A DNA stretch of 64,000 nucleotides, taken from assembly GCA_026874595.1 (NCBI GenBank), contig CM049322.1, positions 50,569,340 through 50,633,339 on the forward strand, in the 5' to 3' direction. Under the pieces are notes generated by a model that saw only the letters and a program-made list of their open reading frames with translations, was not told the DNA's origin and did no database searches. This document shows positions 21,490 to 32,249 of this stretch, one piece after another; within the stretch, counting starts at the first letter, position 1, and each line of letters opens with the position of its first letter. The position numbers and the translations under genes were made by a program. The stretch is from Sipunculus nudus. Its lineage: Eukaryota > Annelida > Sipuncula > Golfingiida > Sipunculidae.

Positions 21490-23700
21490 GATCGCGGTCC
21501 GACATTGGAATAATGATTAAAGCTTTTGCATATGGTGCTGGAGGGAATGTATTGGGTCGGCAGACAACACTTAATCAATTTTCAAATGTGCATGTATGAA
21601 ATATATAAAAACGAAGTATTTGCCTCTTTTGAACGGCTTATAAACTAAATTTTGATATAGTTCCACAACGTGTATCTCTCTCACACATATTTTTGTCCTT
21701 ATCCGCTGAAGCAAAAATTACCCCTACAATGAGTCTTCACCCAGGAACAAATCCGTGCTTCTTATTAGAAACCAGAAATCTGCAGTTTAATGAACAAAAG
21801 TCTCCGCCATCGAGGCTGATGGGGACTCTATAGTTAGATGCTCTTGAACCCATGTTAACATCCACTTATTAGGGCTATATTAACAGGTCTATTCCCGCAT
21901 AAGTTACTGTACAGTAGTGTATATTCTTTGATGACGTTCCCGAATGTGGATTATAGGCCGGATACACACTAAAATCTAATCGTTTCTCAATGGCTAAATC
22001 CCGGAATAACCTAAAAAAGAGATTCCGTTCTTGATTGTGTGAGCAATGTTGTAAACAAACACAAACGCTCGCTCATACACACATATCCCCTTAGTTAGAC
22101 AAAAATATACCACTTTGACAAGTATCATAACTGGGTCTTTCTGTTCCTTTCTCTGTCATTTCAACTTGAAACCTTTACATACAATATTTTGGCCCTCCTT
22201 TCACGTTTTCATAAAATATAAAGCTTCTAACAAAATTAATACCTCATAAAGATTAACTTGAGTACGCCCTCATTATTTTAAAAAGTTGCCAATTCGCCAT
22301 GAATCTGACCTAAATGTGATACATGGATGTATTATCAATTGATGTTATGATCTGGTGAAACGTATTTGTTAAAGAACCTAAGCCATGCTTTCCCCTACCC
22401 TTAGAAAATAGGTAATAGAAGACTTATTTAAGGTTTAGTAGAAGATTTTACCAAGAACTTCCTACATGCTTAGTTAGAAGTTTCTATTCAACCTGCTACG
22501 CCTTTTGTCCATCTGACTTATAGGAGACCCATATCATGTTCTTTCACATTACTCTACTTTTACATTACAATATTCTTCACACTGACCATATTTCCGATAT
22601 CCAAGGAAACACTACAATGACTTCCCCTTTACATCAAGAAAGACATATCTGGGTCCAACAGTTAAGATTTGTGCCTTGTATGATTTTTACCTTGAAGCTC
22701 GCTCAATAAAGGTCGCGTTGACCTAATTTCATGTTTACAAGGAAATTTACACAGTACCCCCCTGAATGTCACACTGGAAGAAACTTGGCTGAAATGGAAG
22801 GAAGGGTTGTGCCCCGTCTGAATCTCTGGGTTTTTGGTCAGTACCTTGCAGGTAACTATGAATAATTTCAGGTTTCCAATGAAATTAGCCAAGGAATTCC
22901 CTGGTTGTATATTTAAACGTTACTAGGCCTAACGATTATGGTTTGTGTCCAGTAAACGTCCGGGCTGCTTCATTTGAAGGTCTCAAAATAGAGCAAAAAA
23001 TACTTAAAATTACCTGTGGTGCCACCATTTTTCAGGAACTGATGAAACTGTCTATGATGAAAATGCATGGAAAGAATCATTGCAATGTATTAGTTATTCA
23101 GATACTGGAGCTTTTTTTTATCAAATTTGTAATTATTCTGGGGTGCACAAACAGGTCCAATAACCCAGAGAATATAGATCGCAGTGACTTAGTTGCAGAT
23201 GTCCCGTCAGATTTGTTTATTGACTTTATAAGATATTTAGTTGAAAGATTCCAGGTCCAGCAGTTACGATTTGTGCCCTGTTAATGGTCGAACGGACAGA
23301 CGGACAGACGAGGAGACTTTCAGTCAGCTGAGGAAAAGTAATGCTATATTTTATGACTTTGACATTTCACATATACCCGAATATTGAAAAAAATTAAAAC
23401 TAATGTCAATGATATCAACTCTCAACCAGAGTATGGGACTGTCCTATGAGATTTGCGAAAATACCAAAGCTTACATGCTGATTCTTTAAGAGGGAAAAAA
23501 ACATTGAAAAAAAGCTAGAAGTGTGAAATCTGTATAAGCAAGCTTTCAGGTTGGCAGTGAATTATATCCAATAGAACTTTAAGATATTTCGGCCGAAAAG
23601 AAGACTGGACGAAGGTTATACTCTATAAGGATTATATTTATCAATATACCCGTCTTTTTCGCTGGTGTTTTGTACAGTATTTGTAACAGTGTTGAGGCAA
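21490..23700. other. Non-coding; one pair of direct repeats
   Basis: No gene is recognised. About 22649-22680 and 23247-23285 share GGTCCA(A/G)CAGTTA(A/C)GATTTGTGCC(T/C)TGT in direct orientation, so part of a dispersed repeat is present twice. Confidence 0.45.
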
Positions 23701-23712
23701 AAGCTCAAAAGG

Positions 23713-25372
23713 GCCATATTTAAGGATATCGCCCTACCGGAGGTATAACAAGCTGAATGTGGTATCATTTGAACGGTCAGGATGTCCTTTTTTAAAATTG
23801 ATATTGTTTTTGTTGTAAGTGTGCGAAATGAACTGATTTAACATTTTTTTCTGCCAAAATATAGGAAAGACAAACCATTGTATGATTGTTATTTAATGAA
23901 ATCATGTAGTTAAAGGTTACTAATGATGGTTGTATAAACTTTATTTGATAGATAAATCACCAAAAATTACATTTAATGACAATTTATGGTAATTATCGGT
24001 TTAGGACCAGGAATAAACTCTAAATTTAACCATTGAATGTATGGTTTAGCAAAAATAATATCATTTCATATTAAAAAAAAAATTAGGTAAGAAGAATTTT
24101 CCGATTCATGTTTCAGAATGTCCCTGTGCTAAAAATGGTCATTTGAAAGCAGTGACATTGGTAAAACGTGGTCTAAACCTCTCTTATTGTGACGACAAAT
24201 TTTCTAACATCTATCATTTCCAGAAGACCTCGCATGCCAACTTTATTAGTATTTCTTACTGTGTTGAAATTATATGGGCAGTTTTAATATAAAACGGTCA
24301 TGTCAACTTTATAACATGGAAAAGGTGTATATTTCTGTTATGGGCAACTGGTATCAGGATGTAAAGACCACTAGTAACCCAAAAATGTTGACAGTTTCCC
24401 TGTTTTTTCAGTTATTTGAATTTTAATTATTTTTATTTATAAGCTTTGTCACTACATGCATGGGCAATTTATTTTACTTCATATTTAGGAAAGCTTCATT
24501 GCTATAGAACTCCATTTAACCTCTGACAATGAAAAAAATGATTTTTGGACGCTTTTTTTAACAATACTGCCATTGTCATGCTCTTTGCAGCTCATTCATA
24601 TTTTATTTTCTGAAATTTCTATATTCCTTTTCATATTTCATATTTTTCAATATTTCCTTTTATCCACAAAAAAGGTTTAAGGTAAAAAAGGAATCAGAGT
24701 ATCTTAAGAGTATATAAGGTATTCATCACTCCTTTAATTTTTGCACAGTTTAACTTATGAAATGCTTCAGAACAAGCTCCTTCTATTATAAATGCAGCTT
24801 TTGACAAGTCATATCGCTCTTGTCGACAGCTGATATTCCACGTTTTGTGGGAAAGATAGATATTTGAGAATATTAATTTTTGTTGGTAACAATAAGGGGG
24901 GTTAAACCCTACGCTATACACTTACCACTACGTCAAAATTAGGTTTTTAAACACATAAACATTCCAAATCATAAAACTGGAAATCTGTACCACTTTTGTT
25001 ACATCATTTTAACATTATGTTTAATTTGAAAAAAAAAATATACAAGATCGTAAAATTCAGGGTTTATTGATGACTTTAAAAACCATAACCACCACAAATC
25101 GTTACGAAATATATTTTTTGTGTCATTTCTATCAAAAAGAGTTGATATGACCATGTTTGGTAACCATTATCCATATAAGTTCATAAAATAACGAAATACC
25201 AAGAAAATTTTAATTGTTCCATGTTTTGGTTGAAAGGGGGTTAAATCAATGCATGGTGCACACTAAGGGCAACCACAACATCGCTTTTTAAAAACTAGAC
25301 AATTTGATGGTTAAAATGATACCACATTCAGCTTGTTATACCTGCGGTAGGGATGGTCCATATTGCCGGTCA
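23713..25372. mobile_element. Foldback/MITE-like non-autonomous element with terminal inverted repeats
   Basis: The left end CCCTACCGGAGGTATAACAA (followed by GCTGAATGTGGTATCATTT, about 23731-23775) is the reverse complement of the right end at about 25313-25358, with one or two mismatches over about 45 bp. The interior, about 1.6 kb, is AT-rich with no transposase motif. The arrangement fits a non-autonomous DNA element or a foldback repeat. Target-site duplications could not be defined, so the superfamily is open. Confidence 0.6.
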
Positions 25373-25779
25373 AACCGCAAACTATACAAAATGGATAAAA
25401 TTTGTAATCAGATAGAAATAGATGGAGGAGAGAAGGGTTCCTGAAGTATCATTTCCTGAATGTTTAAATCTATAGACCAACATGAAAGGGACAGTTACTG
25501 ACACTAATTCCTGGGATAAAAGTATATTACTACTATAATTGTTGTGGAAAAGGGAGGCATGTTGACAAAATCCATAATTAGAGGATAAATGCGTGTGGTT
25601 AAAATGCGTGCATACCACCGGCCAGGAATTGTGCGAATTACTTGGACAACGCAAGTTTATGGCATACGATATATAGTCACACGTGTGTAACTGTTTTCCT
25701 TCTGATTGACGTTCCTCGAAAACTCGAAAAGATTAAAGATACACTGGAGTGTAGTAAATAAGTATTTATTTCACAAACT

Positions 25780-25974
25780 ATGTCAAATGTGAAGTTAAAG
25801 AATAATAGTTTCCTAATTGGGTTACTATTCCACGTCCTAACGGGTGTCCTGGCAATAAATTCAAATGAACATTGCCCCCAGTTTTATTTTTTACTGGAAC
25901 TATTTGTAGTTTTTTTGCTTATGAGTTACTATGATGTTATTGGCAGAATGCACATCCCACTCCCGTATTCATAA
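25780..25974 (+). CDS. Candidate signal-peptide exon
   Basis: Starts MSNVKLKNNSFLIGLLFHVL, followed by TGVLAINSNEHC. A basic start, a hydrophobic core FLIGLLFHVLTGVL and a small-residue A before INSNEHC fit a cleavable signal peptide. The frame then runs into a second hydrophobic stretch (YFLLELFVVFLLM) that probably lies beyond the true exon end. It sits 1.3 kb upstream of the candidate receptor ectodomain exons on the same strand, so it could be their leader exon. No clear donor was assigned. Confidence 0.3.
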   Translation: MSNVKLKNNSFLIGLLFHVLTGVLAINSNEHCPQFYFLLELFVVFLLMSYYDVIGRMHIPLPYS

Positions 25975-26379
25975 TTTAAAAGCGACAAAACAAATTTGTC
26001 GAAGATCATTGTTTGTGGTTGGTAGAGCAGCGACCTTGCTGCAGATATGTTAACCGTTGCAAATAGCGTGGTTATTTTCACTCCAGTTGTGTCGATTAAG
26101 TGTGTAAATATAAATCCGGAAACACGTGGAGTAAGATGTTTGTATAACGAGATCTTATCCGACATAGCGTGACTAGCGGTGGCGGCGAGGGAGAGATTTA
26201 TTCAGGTTTTGGTGTTATGTTTGTTGTTCATCAAGGATACCCAACAACAATTCCCGAAAAGTGAGTATGGTCATTTGCATTTAATTTGATAATAGTGTTA
26301 TGGCACACACATACTTGGTGGTCCATTTGTTGACAATTGTCCATTACGCCCTGTGCAGAGAATGCAGTGCAGGGTTATT

Positions 26380-26665
26380 GAGTTTTAATCGAGGTTTACC
26401 CATGCACTAGGGTTATATGGGGCTATATATGGGACTATACACCATTACCAACTTATTTTGTTGAAATGTTGACTAAAACATCTGACGTGTTTACGATCTG
26501 GTAAGAGAAGAATAAAATGTGTGTTTACAGAGTAGCATTTACTTTTGGTTTTGTATCGGGGTATACCGGATATATGCATGATTCGGTATAGGACTTATTA
26601 AGTATTTGATGATGAAAGAAAACCCTGCGTCCATTTATGTGTGTGTGTTTCAATGGTTGCATAGG
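26380..26665. repeat. Dispersed repeat paired with 52.8-53.1 kb
   Basis: Direct similarity to about 52830-53090: both contain TGTGTGTTTACAGAGTAGCA, then TTACTTTTGGTTT, TATCGGG, GATGAAAGAAAAC and CCATTTATGTGT. The similarity is non-coding and shows duplication of a flank over 26 kb. Confidence 0.6.
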
Positions 26666-27131
26666 TTTCATAGTATTATCAGTGCACAAAACAATGTTAG
26701 TTTGGTAGCTTTAAATTCTCATGGCTAGTAAGACATTACTTCATTTGAACACTGAGGAACAGTTCAACCCAAGAATCGCTGCCGAAGGATAAACCAAATC
26801 TGTTGCATAGAAAAAAAATGCTTCTGAATGTGCGTTAATGAATTATGTTTAAGAACAATTACATCATTAAGATCACATCTTATACTATATTTTATATAAA
26901 CAAAATATAATATGTATAATACATTTAATTTTGTTGTTGTTTCCTAAAGATCAACCATTTTAGGAGAGAACGTACCCACACTGGTATACAATACATAAAT
27001 GTTTATCTGAAATCCAACAAACCATCAACGTCATTTATATAAGTAAAACAAAATGCGTAGAAAATAAAAATTTAAACATTAATGAAAGAGAAACCGTGGT
27101 CATGGTTAATTTCAACATCATTTCAAATAAT

Positions 27132-27390
27132 TTCTTTCATATAGTTATAAAAGTGAGATTGATAGGCAACAAGGAACCTCTACCGTGCACTGAAGGGCAC
27201 GTTGTTGTCGTCACAGAAGTGAGGTATAATACAGAATACAACATGATACATCCATGTCAGGAAATCGGTTTTGGACTCATGAATAAGTTATGTGAGTTTA
27301 AAAGATGATGCCAGCTAGAGAAAAGTGAATACTACCGTAGTCAGAGTCATACTGTCTACATGGTGGATATAACCCTGAACTGCATCCCAT
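27132..27390 (+). pseudogene. Candidate receptor ectodomain exon A1
   Basis: After an acceptor-like TTTCATATAG the plus frame reads GNKEPLPCTEGHVVVVTEVR, YNTEYNMIHPCQEIGFGLMN, KLCEFKR, stop, CQLEKSEYYRSQSHTVYMVD and ITLNCIP. The block at 38.5 kb (SCGDSELIAITEL ... ECSLQVQNRFHSERKKPT-stop-TVYFLF) aligns with it in spacing and in several residues (C..(x)V/LI..T.., C.L......S......TVY), so the two look paralogous. The cysteine-rich beta-like pattern is not one I can name; a SUEL-type lectin fold was considered but the consensus is poor. A stop after FKR breaks the frame. Confidence 0.35.
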
Positions 27391-27409
27391 AAGCTGCCGT
27401 GCACATGGG

Positions 27410-27658
27410 GTGTGCAACTCAAATACACCTCAAGACAGGATAGCAGTAAAGCTGACCATACTTGACTGTTTCTTCAAGGTCACAATTGACAATACAAAAC
27501 TATGTGACAGTAAAACTAAACTAACAATAGAGAGATCGATAAATACGACCTCTTGGGTCAGTTACCAACTGATAAGGAGGACTAACCGAGGGTTCCTGGC
27601 GCTTTATAGAGGTAGGTTCAAGAATGATCACGGCAAGGCATCTTTCTTCCAGTGTTAA
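27410..27658 (+). pseudogene. Candidate receptor ectodomain exon A2
   Basis: Reads RIAVKLTILDCFFKVTIDNT, KLCDSKTKLTIERSINTTSW, VSYQLIRRTNRGFLALYRG. The segment at 38.89-39.06 kb reads MEVNLAVLDCHYIVKVGRTK, QCDDKTRLPVKTTLKEISGT, SYV and, after a stop, YEGVLAIYQTG. Position-by-position similarity over about 60 residues (V.L..LDC...V.....(K/Q)CD.KT.L.......I..TS.V ... G.LA.Y) strongly suggests homologous exons. The pair follows block A1 in the same order at both loci. The domain is unrecognised. Confidence 0.45.
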
Positions 27659-27659
27659 T

Positions 27660-28110
27660 TTAAGAAATAATAAGTAAACATGCCCGCAGTTCTATATATC
27701 AATTAAAACAATTCACCGTCACTTATTTATGAAACAGATGCATCAGAGCAAAAGTTGCAAATGTTAATAATATTCTATAAAAAAAGAACTATTCCTGAAC
27801 ACTTATGAAGGAGGACATATTGTAAAACACCAAATTATAAGTACATAATATATATTTATGATTATTATTTTTAGTATAATTTCATTGGAAACAATTCCAT
27901 ACGTTACAATAAGAAAAGCAAAAACTTTTATTAGATATAATACATTTCTTGTAATTGAAAGAAGATATTTCAGCTGCCAAAAAAACTACGAAGTACTTAG
28001 GAAAGTTAGGTGTAAATCTGCTGTTACTCGATTATTTCACCACTGTACAATGGCTGCAATTACATAAAAACAAGACAGTTCATGTTTTTATGATACTCTG
28101 TGGTCGGGAA
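27660..28110. other. No recognisable gene
   Basis: Short AT-rich frames only. Confidence 0.4.
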
Positions 28111-28115
28111 AAAGA

Positions 28116-29105
28116 CTACGGGCTGAACATTGCCGCACAGCAAAATATAGGAAAAGTTTCATAACAACTAGTATTAGACAGTTCATGTGTAGAATCAGCC
28201 CTGATACACTGTGCCTTTCGTGTGACACAGCAGCAGTACAGTTCATTCAGCAGCTTTACATTCTTGAGACCCAACTTTATCCCTGCACGAACAATTCGTA
28301 GCAGTTTGTTTTTGGATGCTGTATTGGAATTTCCGAACCAGCTTGTATTGCAGAATGTTAGCACTTACTGAATCACAGAAATATAAAACAATTCCATTAT
28401 TTTCGTATCTCATTCGGTAGAGTTTTCTCAGGAAAAGAAAATATCATATTTGCTTTTTTTATAAATGTTTTGCACATTAGCTTCAAAATTAAATTTGTCG
28501 TCTATTATCGTACCCATATATTTGTATTCTGTTACATTTTCCACGGTTTGGCCATTTATGGTAAGAGGTTAATGTTTTTTGTTACCTAACCTTTAATCGA
28601 TAATCATTTCTTTTGTGTTCCTAACACTGAGTTCTAAGAAGTTATTGTCGCACCACTCCACAAATCTTTGTACCTCTAGCCTTTAATCTAAGTCTGAATT
28701 ATTACAGAGGCTAATCAGTGCCGTGTCATTGGCGTATTTTAAAAAATTTACAACTCTCAGAGATTACCCTGCAGTCACTGGTATGTAAAGTGAATAATAT
28801 GGGTGAGAGAATGCATCCCTGTAGAGCACCTGAATTTGTTTGAATTTCCTCAGATTTGACATTCTTTAATATATCAAACTGGCACATGTATGTTAGAAAG
28901 CTATATATCCAACTTATAATAGATGCGCTGACATTCATGTTAAGAAGTTTGTTAAGAAGCAAGTGTGGTAGGATTGTATTAAATGCGCTAAAGAAATCTA
29001 TAAAAAAGGATTTTTGCAAAAATGTTATTTCCATTGCTACTAGGCGAATCAAGGAATTTATAATGTCGTGTGTGATCAGAATGGTACACACATGTATGAT
29101 ATGTG
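28116..29105 (-). pseudogene. LINE reverse transcriptase fragment (ORF2 C-terminal part)
   Basis: The minus strand reads FIDFFSAFNTILPHLLLNKL (RT motif A, F-x-D-x-x-x-A-F), WIYSFLTYMCQFDILKNVKS, GALQGCILSPILFTL (motif B, QG....SP.LF) and KYANDTALISLCNNSD (motif C, a YADD box with N replacing the first D). It continues FVEWCDNNFLELSVRNTKEM, VTEYKYMGTIIDDKFNFEAN, and a C-terminal SWFGNSNTASKNKLLRIVRA with GIKLGLKNVKLLNELY...RKA. This is the order of the RT and C-terminal region of a jockey-superfamily LINE. Several stops, shifts and the mutated catalytic box mark a dead copy. Its reading direction is opposite to the surrounding receptor pieces. Confidence 0.8.
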
Positions 29106-29107
29106 AA

Positions 29108-29110
<3 letters not shown>

Positions 29111-29162
<52 letters not shown>
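29111..29162. repeat. (TA)n microsatellite
   Basis: About 26 TA units at the 5' edge of the LINE fragment. Confidence 0.97.
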
Positions 29163-29164
<2 letters not shown>

Positions 29165-29368
29165 AGGTCCATTTGTAAAAAAATTATTCAACAGAGCATT
29201 TCGAGACCACAGCTGGAATACATTACCTGACAAACACAAAAACAGTTTCATCACAAACAGGTAAAGTTGTAGCCCTGTTTTTGTCTTAAGTGTTTCAAGC
29301 CACGTTTCCTAAGTTACAGATTAACTTAGTTATGGTAAAAATCATAGCGGAAAAGGATTTTTTTATAG

Positions 29369-29457
29369 GGAAAGCACCGTTCATGGCACGCCTGGTTCAT
29401 CAACACGAAAAGGAAAACCTGGAGATCAGCGAAATTCAGATGAATACATAAATCACG
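29369..29457 (+). CDS. Candidate cytoplasmic exon with YINHG motif
   Basis: Between an acceptor TTTTTTTATAG and a consensus donor CACG|GTGAGT lies an 89-nt open segment reading ESTVHGTPGSSTRKGKPGDQ and RNSDEYINHG. Polar composition and a DEYIN motif would fit a receptor tail exon like those at 20.5 and 32.0 kb on the same strand. Support is limited to the two splice signals and composition. Confidence 0.3.
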
Positions 29458-29686
29458 GTGAGTGCTATCAAGAAATGCTACGGAAATCACGTCCTAATGC
29501 ACCTTAATACCCTCAATGATATATTTCTGTTAAACGATGTTTGGGACTCGTTTCTAAAACTGTCTTCTTTGAAACAAAATTATTAATTTATACTTTTCTA
29601 CCGTTTGGACTGATCAAGGTGATGCTATAATTCAGATACAATAACACAAATATCAAAAGGTGACTCAATCAAGCATTTTGTACTTA

Positions 29687-30105
29687 AAGTTGTCAATGCA
29701 TGAACTGCTTGTTAAGTCTAATAAACACTCTCTGACATAAGAGGGGGCAACAAACTAATAGTTAGGCTTCCGACTGAAATAACAAGGTTGAATCGTGCAA
29801 AATACATCTGAGTATCCATGGTAATTAGATTTCAAAACCTGAAGTCTATGAGGATTCGATAATTTAGTGTATTATTTTTTACTACTCCAGCATGTCTTGA
29901 TGTTTCTGTAGGTTGTCAGTGCATGAACTCTTTGCTTAGTCTTATGATCACTCTCTGACATAGGAGCCGGCAAAAAAACTAATAGTTAGGCTTCCTACTG
30001 AAATAACAAGGTTGAATCGTGCACAGTACATATAGGTCTGAGTATCCATCGTAATTGCATTTAAAATCCTAAATTCCTGAGGATTCGATAATTTAGTGTA
30101 TTATG
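29687..30105. repeat. Tandem duplication, about 225-bp period
   Basis: Copy 1 (about 29687-29872) and copy 2 (about 29914-30105) share GTCA(A/G)TGCATGAACT, CTCTCTGACATA(A/G)GAG, CTAATAGTTAGGCTTCC, TGAAATAACAAGGTTGAATC and GAGGATTCGATAATTTAGTG. Non-coding. Confidence 0.9.
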
Positions 30106-30334
30106 GTCAAATGTGGGGTTATGAGACGTCTGATGTTTTGTATTCATTCCTTTAAAGCACATTAGGTGTAGTGGATGTACTGTTCCAGGCCATTAATTGG
30201 ACTTACTATTGTAATGTCTCCTGATAATTCAGAGAATGCTGTCTCTGCACCAAAAACGTCTCCTACAGATTTTCGGGAACAGATAAATTATAACTTATAT
30301 ATTACTTAATATTCTAAAACTTTTAGTAAATAGC

Positions 30335-31367
30335 TGTTACGAATGTCGGTGGCGCACAAGTCTGGCGTACCAACCGCTTCGCTAGCAAAGTAAGCTTCGC
30401 TAGCGAGACAGTTCGGTCCACTTTTATGTCACCCCGTAACACATCCCCTCTTAAGAGCGTTCTGCTAACAGAACAAGACTAATTATCCCAGAAGCCACAC
30501 TGTGATGAGCTTGATACCTGGGCCACAAAGTTAACCGTTACGTTAGACGAGCCCCCATTTTGTTACGAAGACAAATTTGAAGGGAAAAATACTGGGCCGA
30601 TCCGAGATTTGAACCTGTGTCGGTGGCGCTAATATAAACAAATCACATATGCGTGATGAACACAAATTTTGTAAGGGAGATAAAAAAATCAGATTCTGGA
30701 ACACTAAGCAGCGTGAAATGTCTAGGGGAATGAATGAAGAAGTCAGTGGTTTTTATTCTTAAAACAACCCTGACATTACAGTACACTAAATCAATACAAT
30801 TTTACGGTAAAACAGCGGTATAACAACAAATCAATACAATCACACAGTAAAATAAACAGTGAAAAGTGCACAGTATATGAATACCACCACCGTCACAACT
30901 ATAAGTTCTTTAAATGTAAACTCTGGGAGAATGACAGTCCAGTGTAAAGCTTTTGTAATAATCCAGAAAGTAAACTGAAGTCCAAAAGAAAATCTATTAT
31001 TGCCGCACTCCTCGGATAAGGTCCGAGAAACTGACACACGCTTCTGCGTCCGCTGGAAATCTTCTTTGTTCCTCTCCCGGCTCTAAAACACAGTTCCTTT
31101 ACATACCTTTATATAGAAGCTTCTATCTCTCGAACATTCGAAGAATAATACATTATACACGGTAAGCACGCTTCACAGGAATCATCTAGAAAAAACATCG
31201 CCGTGCCTCTACACCCCATGGTGTACACGTGAGCTCGCCCCAAGCTAGCATGACAACAAGAGCTCAACCAGTACGGATTAAACCGAGAATGTAACAAGCG
31301 GCCAGGCAAGAAAGCCCAACAACATGAGCCACGCCCGTGTCACACAATAAAAAGAGCACCTGTAACA
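30335..31367 (-). mobile_element. LTR-like element (possible solo LTR), copy B
   Basis: The 1033-bp segment begins TGTTACG and ends TGTAACA on the plus strand, giving short inverted termini TGTTAC/GTAACA as in many Gypsy LTRs. The part 30645-31367 is shared with copy A at 14.4 kb. On the minus strand it has TATATAAAGG near 31112, a conserved start region (GTTTTAGAGCCGGGAGAG) about 20 bp on, and AATAAA near 30758. No flanking 5-bp target duplication was found and no gag/pol lies beside it. The inner part (30335-30625) holds several GTTACG/CGTAAC palindromes and a direct repeat TGTCGGTGGCGC (30344 and 30613). LTR identity is inference. Confidence 0.45.
30592..30622 (-). other. tRNA-like B-box / primer-site-like sequence
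   Basis: The minus strand reads CAGGTTCAAATCTCGGATCG followed by GCCCA. GGTTCAAATC is a tRNA T-loop/B-box, and the end ...GGCCCA could correspond to a tRNA 3' end. On the plus strand it reads as TGGGCCGATCCGAGATTTGA, which would suit a retroelement primer-binding site. A full tRNA cannot be folded here. Confidence 0.3.
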
Positions 31368-31566
31368 AAACATAGTGACATCTTTTTCTCAATATTTTTT
31401 TTGACTGAAACAAATATTTTTCATAGACTTTAAAGTTTTATCATAAGTCCCCTATCTTACGTTAAAGAATGACATGGACTAGTTTTATGTATATGAATGA
31501 CTACTTATCGGACTGTTTGCGTAGAACAACTTTTTCAAACATATGTTTTTTTAATGCCTTTTCCAG

Positions 31567-31743
31567 CAGCTCCTGGAAAAAAGTATTAAATCATATTACC
31601 TATGATAATAATTACAGCAACAGTAAGTATGATAAATGGATGACATATACTATTTTTGTAAGACAGATTATTGGGCTAGTTTTACTTTCGGTGACTGTAA
31701 TATTACTATCCGCTTTAGCTGGATTGTTTCTCCTGTACCACAG
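31567..31743 (+). CDS. Transmembrane exon of a type I receptor
   Basis: After a TTTTCCAG acceptor the frame reads WKKVLNHITYDNNYSNSKYD, KWMTYTIFVRQ, then the hydrophobic span IIGLVLLSVTVILLSALAGL and FLLYH, ending CACAG|GTCAGT. Joining to the exon at 32021 gives HRCRKPRRKCG directly after the span: a classic basic stop-transfer, so the N-side is outside and the next exon cytoplasmic. The span is about 24 residues. The exon has no stop and its donor phase (2) fits the next acceptor. The ectodomain of this receptor would lie upstream; candidates are the blocks at 27.1-27.7 kb, beyond the LINE insertion. Confidence 0.6.
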
Positions 31744-32020
31744 GTCAGTTTGCACACGTAATATATGCTGTCCGATATATTGTCGATCTTTCGTGTTTAA
31801 TTATAAGTTCCTGCTTGAAAAAATACTTATCGGATTGTAATTTTCATTATTCGCTTAATTCTCTGCGATCACGAGAGCCCAAATACATATATTATTGCGT
31901 TTTTATTTTGACTAGTGTGTCGCTTTGCCAGTCGTGCTGTTGTTTACTAGTATATGTAACTGCATAATGGCAACCGGATGTGTTTACGAGTCTGTGTATT
32001 GTCTGAGTGTTTCACTTTAG

Positions 32021-32246
32021 GTGTAGGAAACCTCGCAGAAAATGCGGCCCTGCTCCCGGAGTGAACTACCAGCACCTACGTATATCATTCAGAACCCTAA
32101 GCAGAAACCTTGACGATGAACAGGCGGAAGTAATGTACGACACAGTTCATGACGGCGACGCCAGAAGCTAAGATGAAACCCAGCAGTTGCTCATGGATAG
32201 AATCTCAGATGTGCCCTGGGATATCAGACATTATAATGTAATCTAA
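32021..32246 (+). pseudogene. Receptor cytoplasmic tail, copy 2
   Basis: Acceptor TTTCACTTTAG|G joins in phase to the TM exon: CRKPRRKCGPAPGVNYQHLR, then ISFRTLSRNLDDEQAEVMYD, TVHDGDARS and TAA at 32169-32171. The frame stays open after the TAA (DETQQLLMDRISDVPWDIRH, YNVI) up to 32246, and the copy at 20.5 kb has no stop at this point (SSKNYQQF). So the TAA is probably a nonsense mutation truncating a longer tail. EVMYDTVHDG is a candidate phosphotyrosine docking site (Y-D-T-V). If the TAA is the natural end, the tail is 50 residues. Confidence 0.55.
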
Positions 32247-32249
32247 AAG

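Noticed and set aside
27132-27390. SUEL-type galactose-binding lectin domain
   Set aside because: The cysteine order only loosely fits, and the YGR and DPC-type signatures are missing. Kept as an unknown domain.
30592-30622. Genuine tRNA gene
   Set aside because: Only the T-arm and a possible 3' end can be read; no D-arm or anticodon stem fits.
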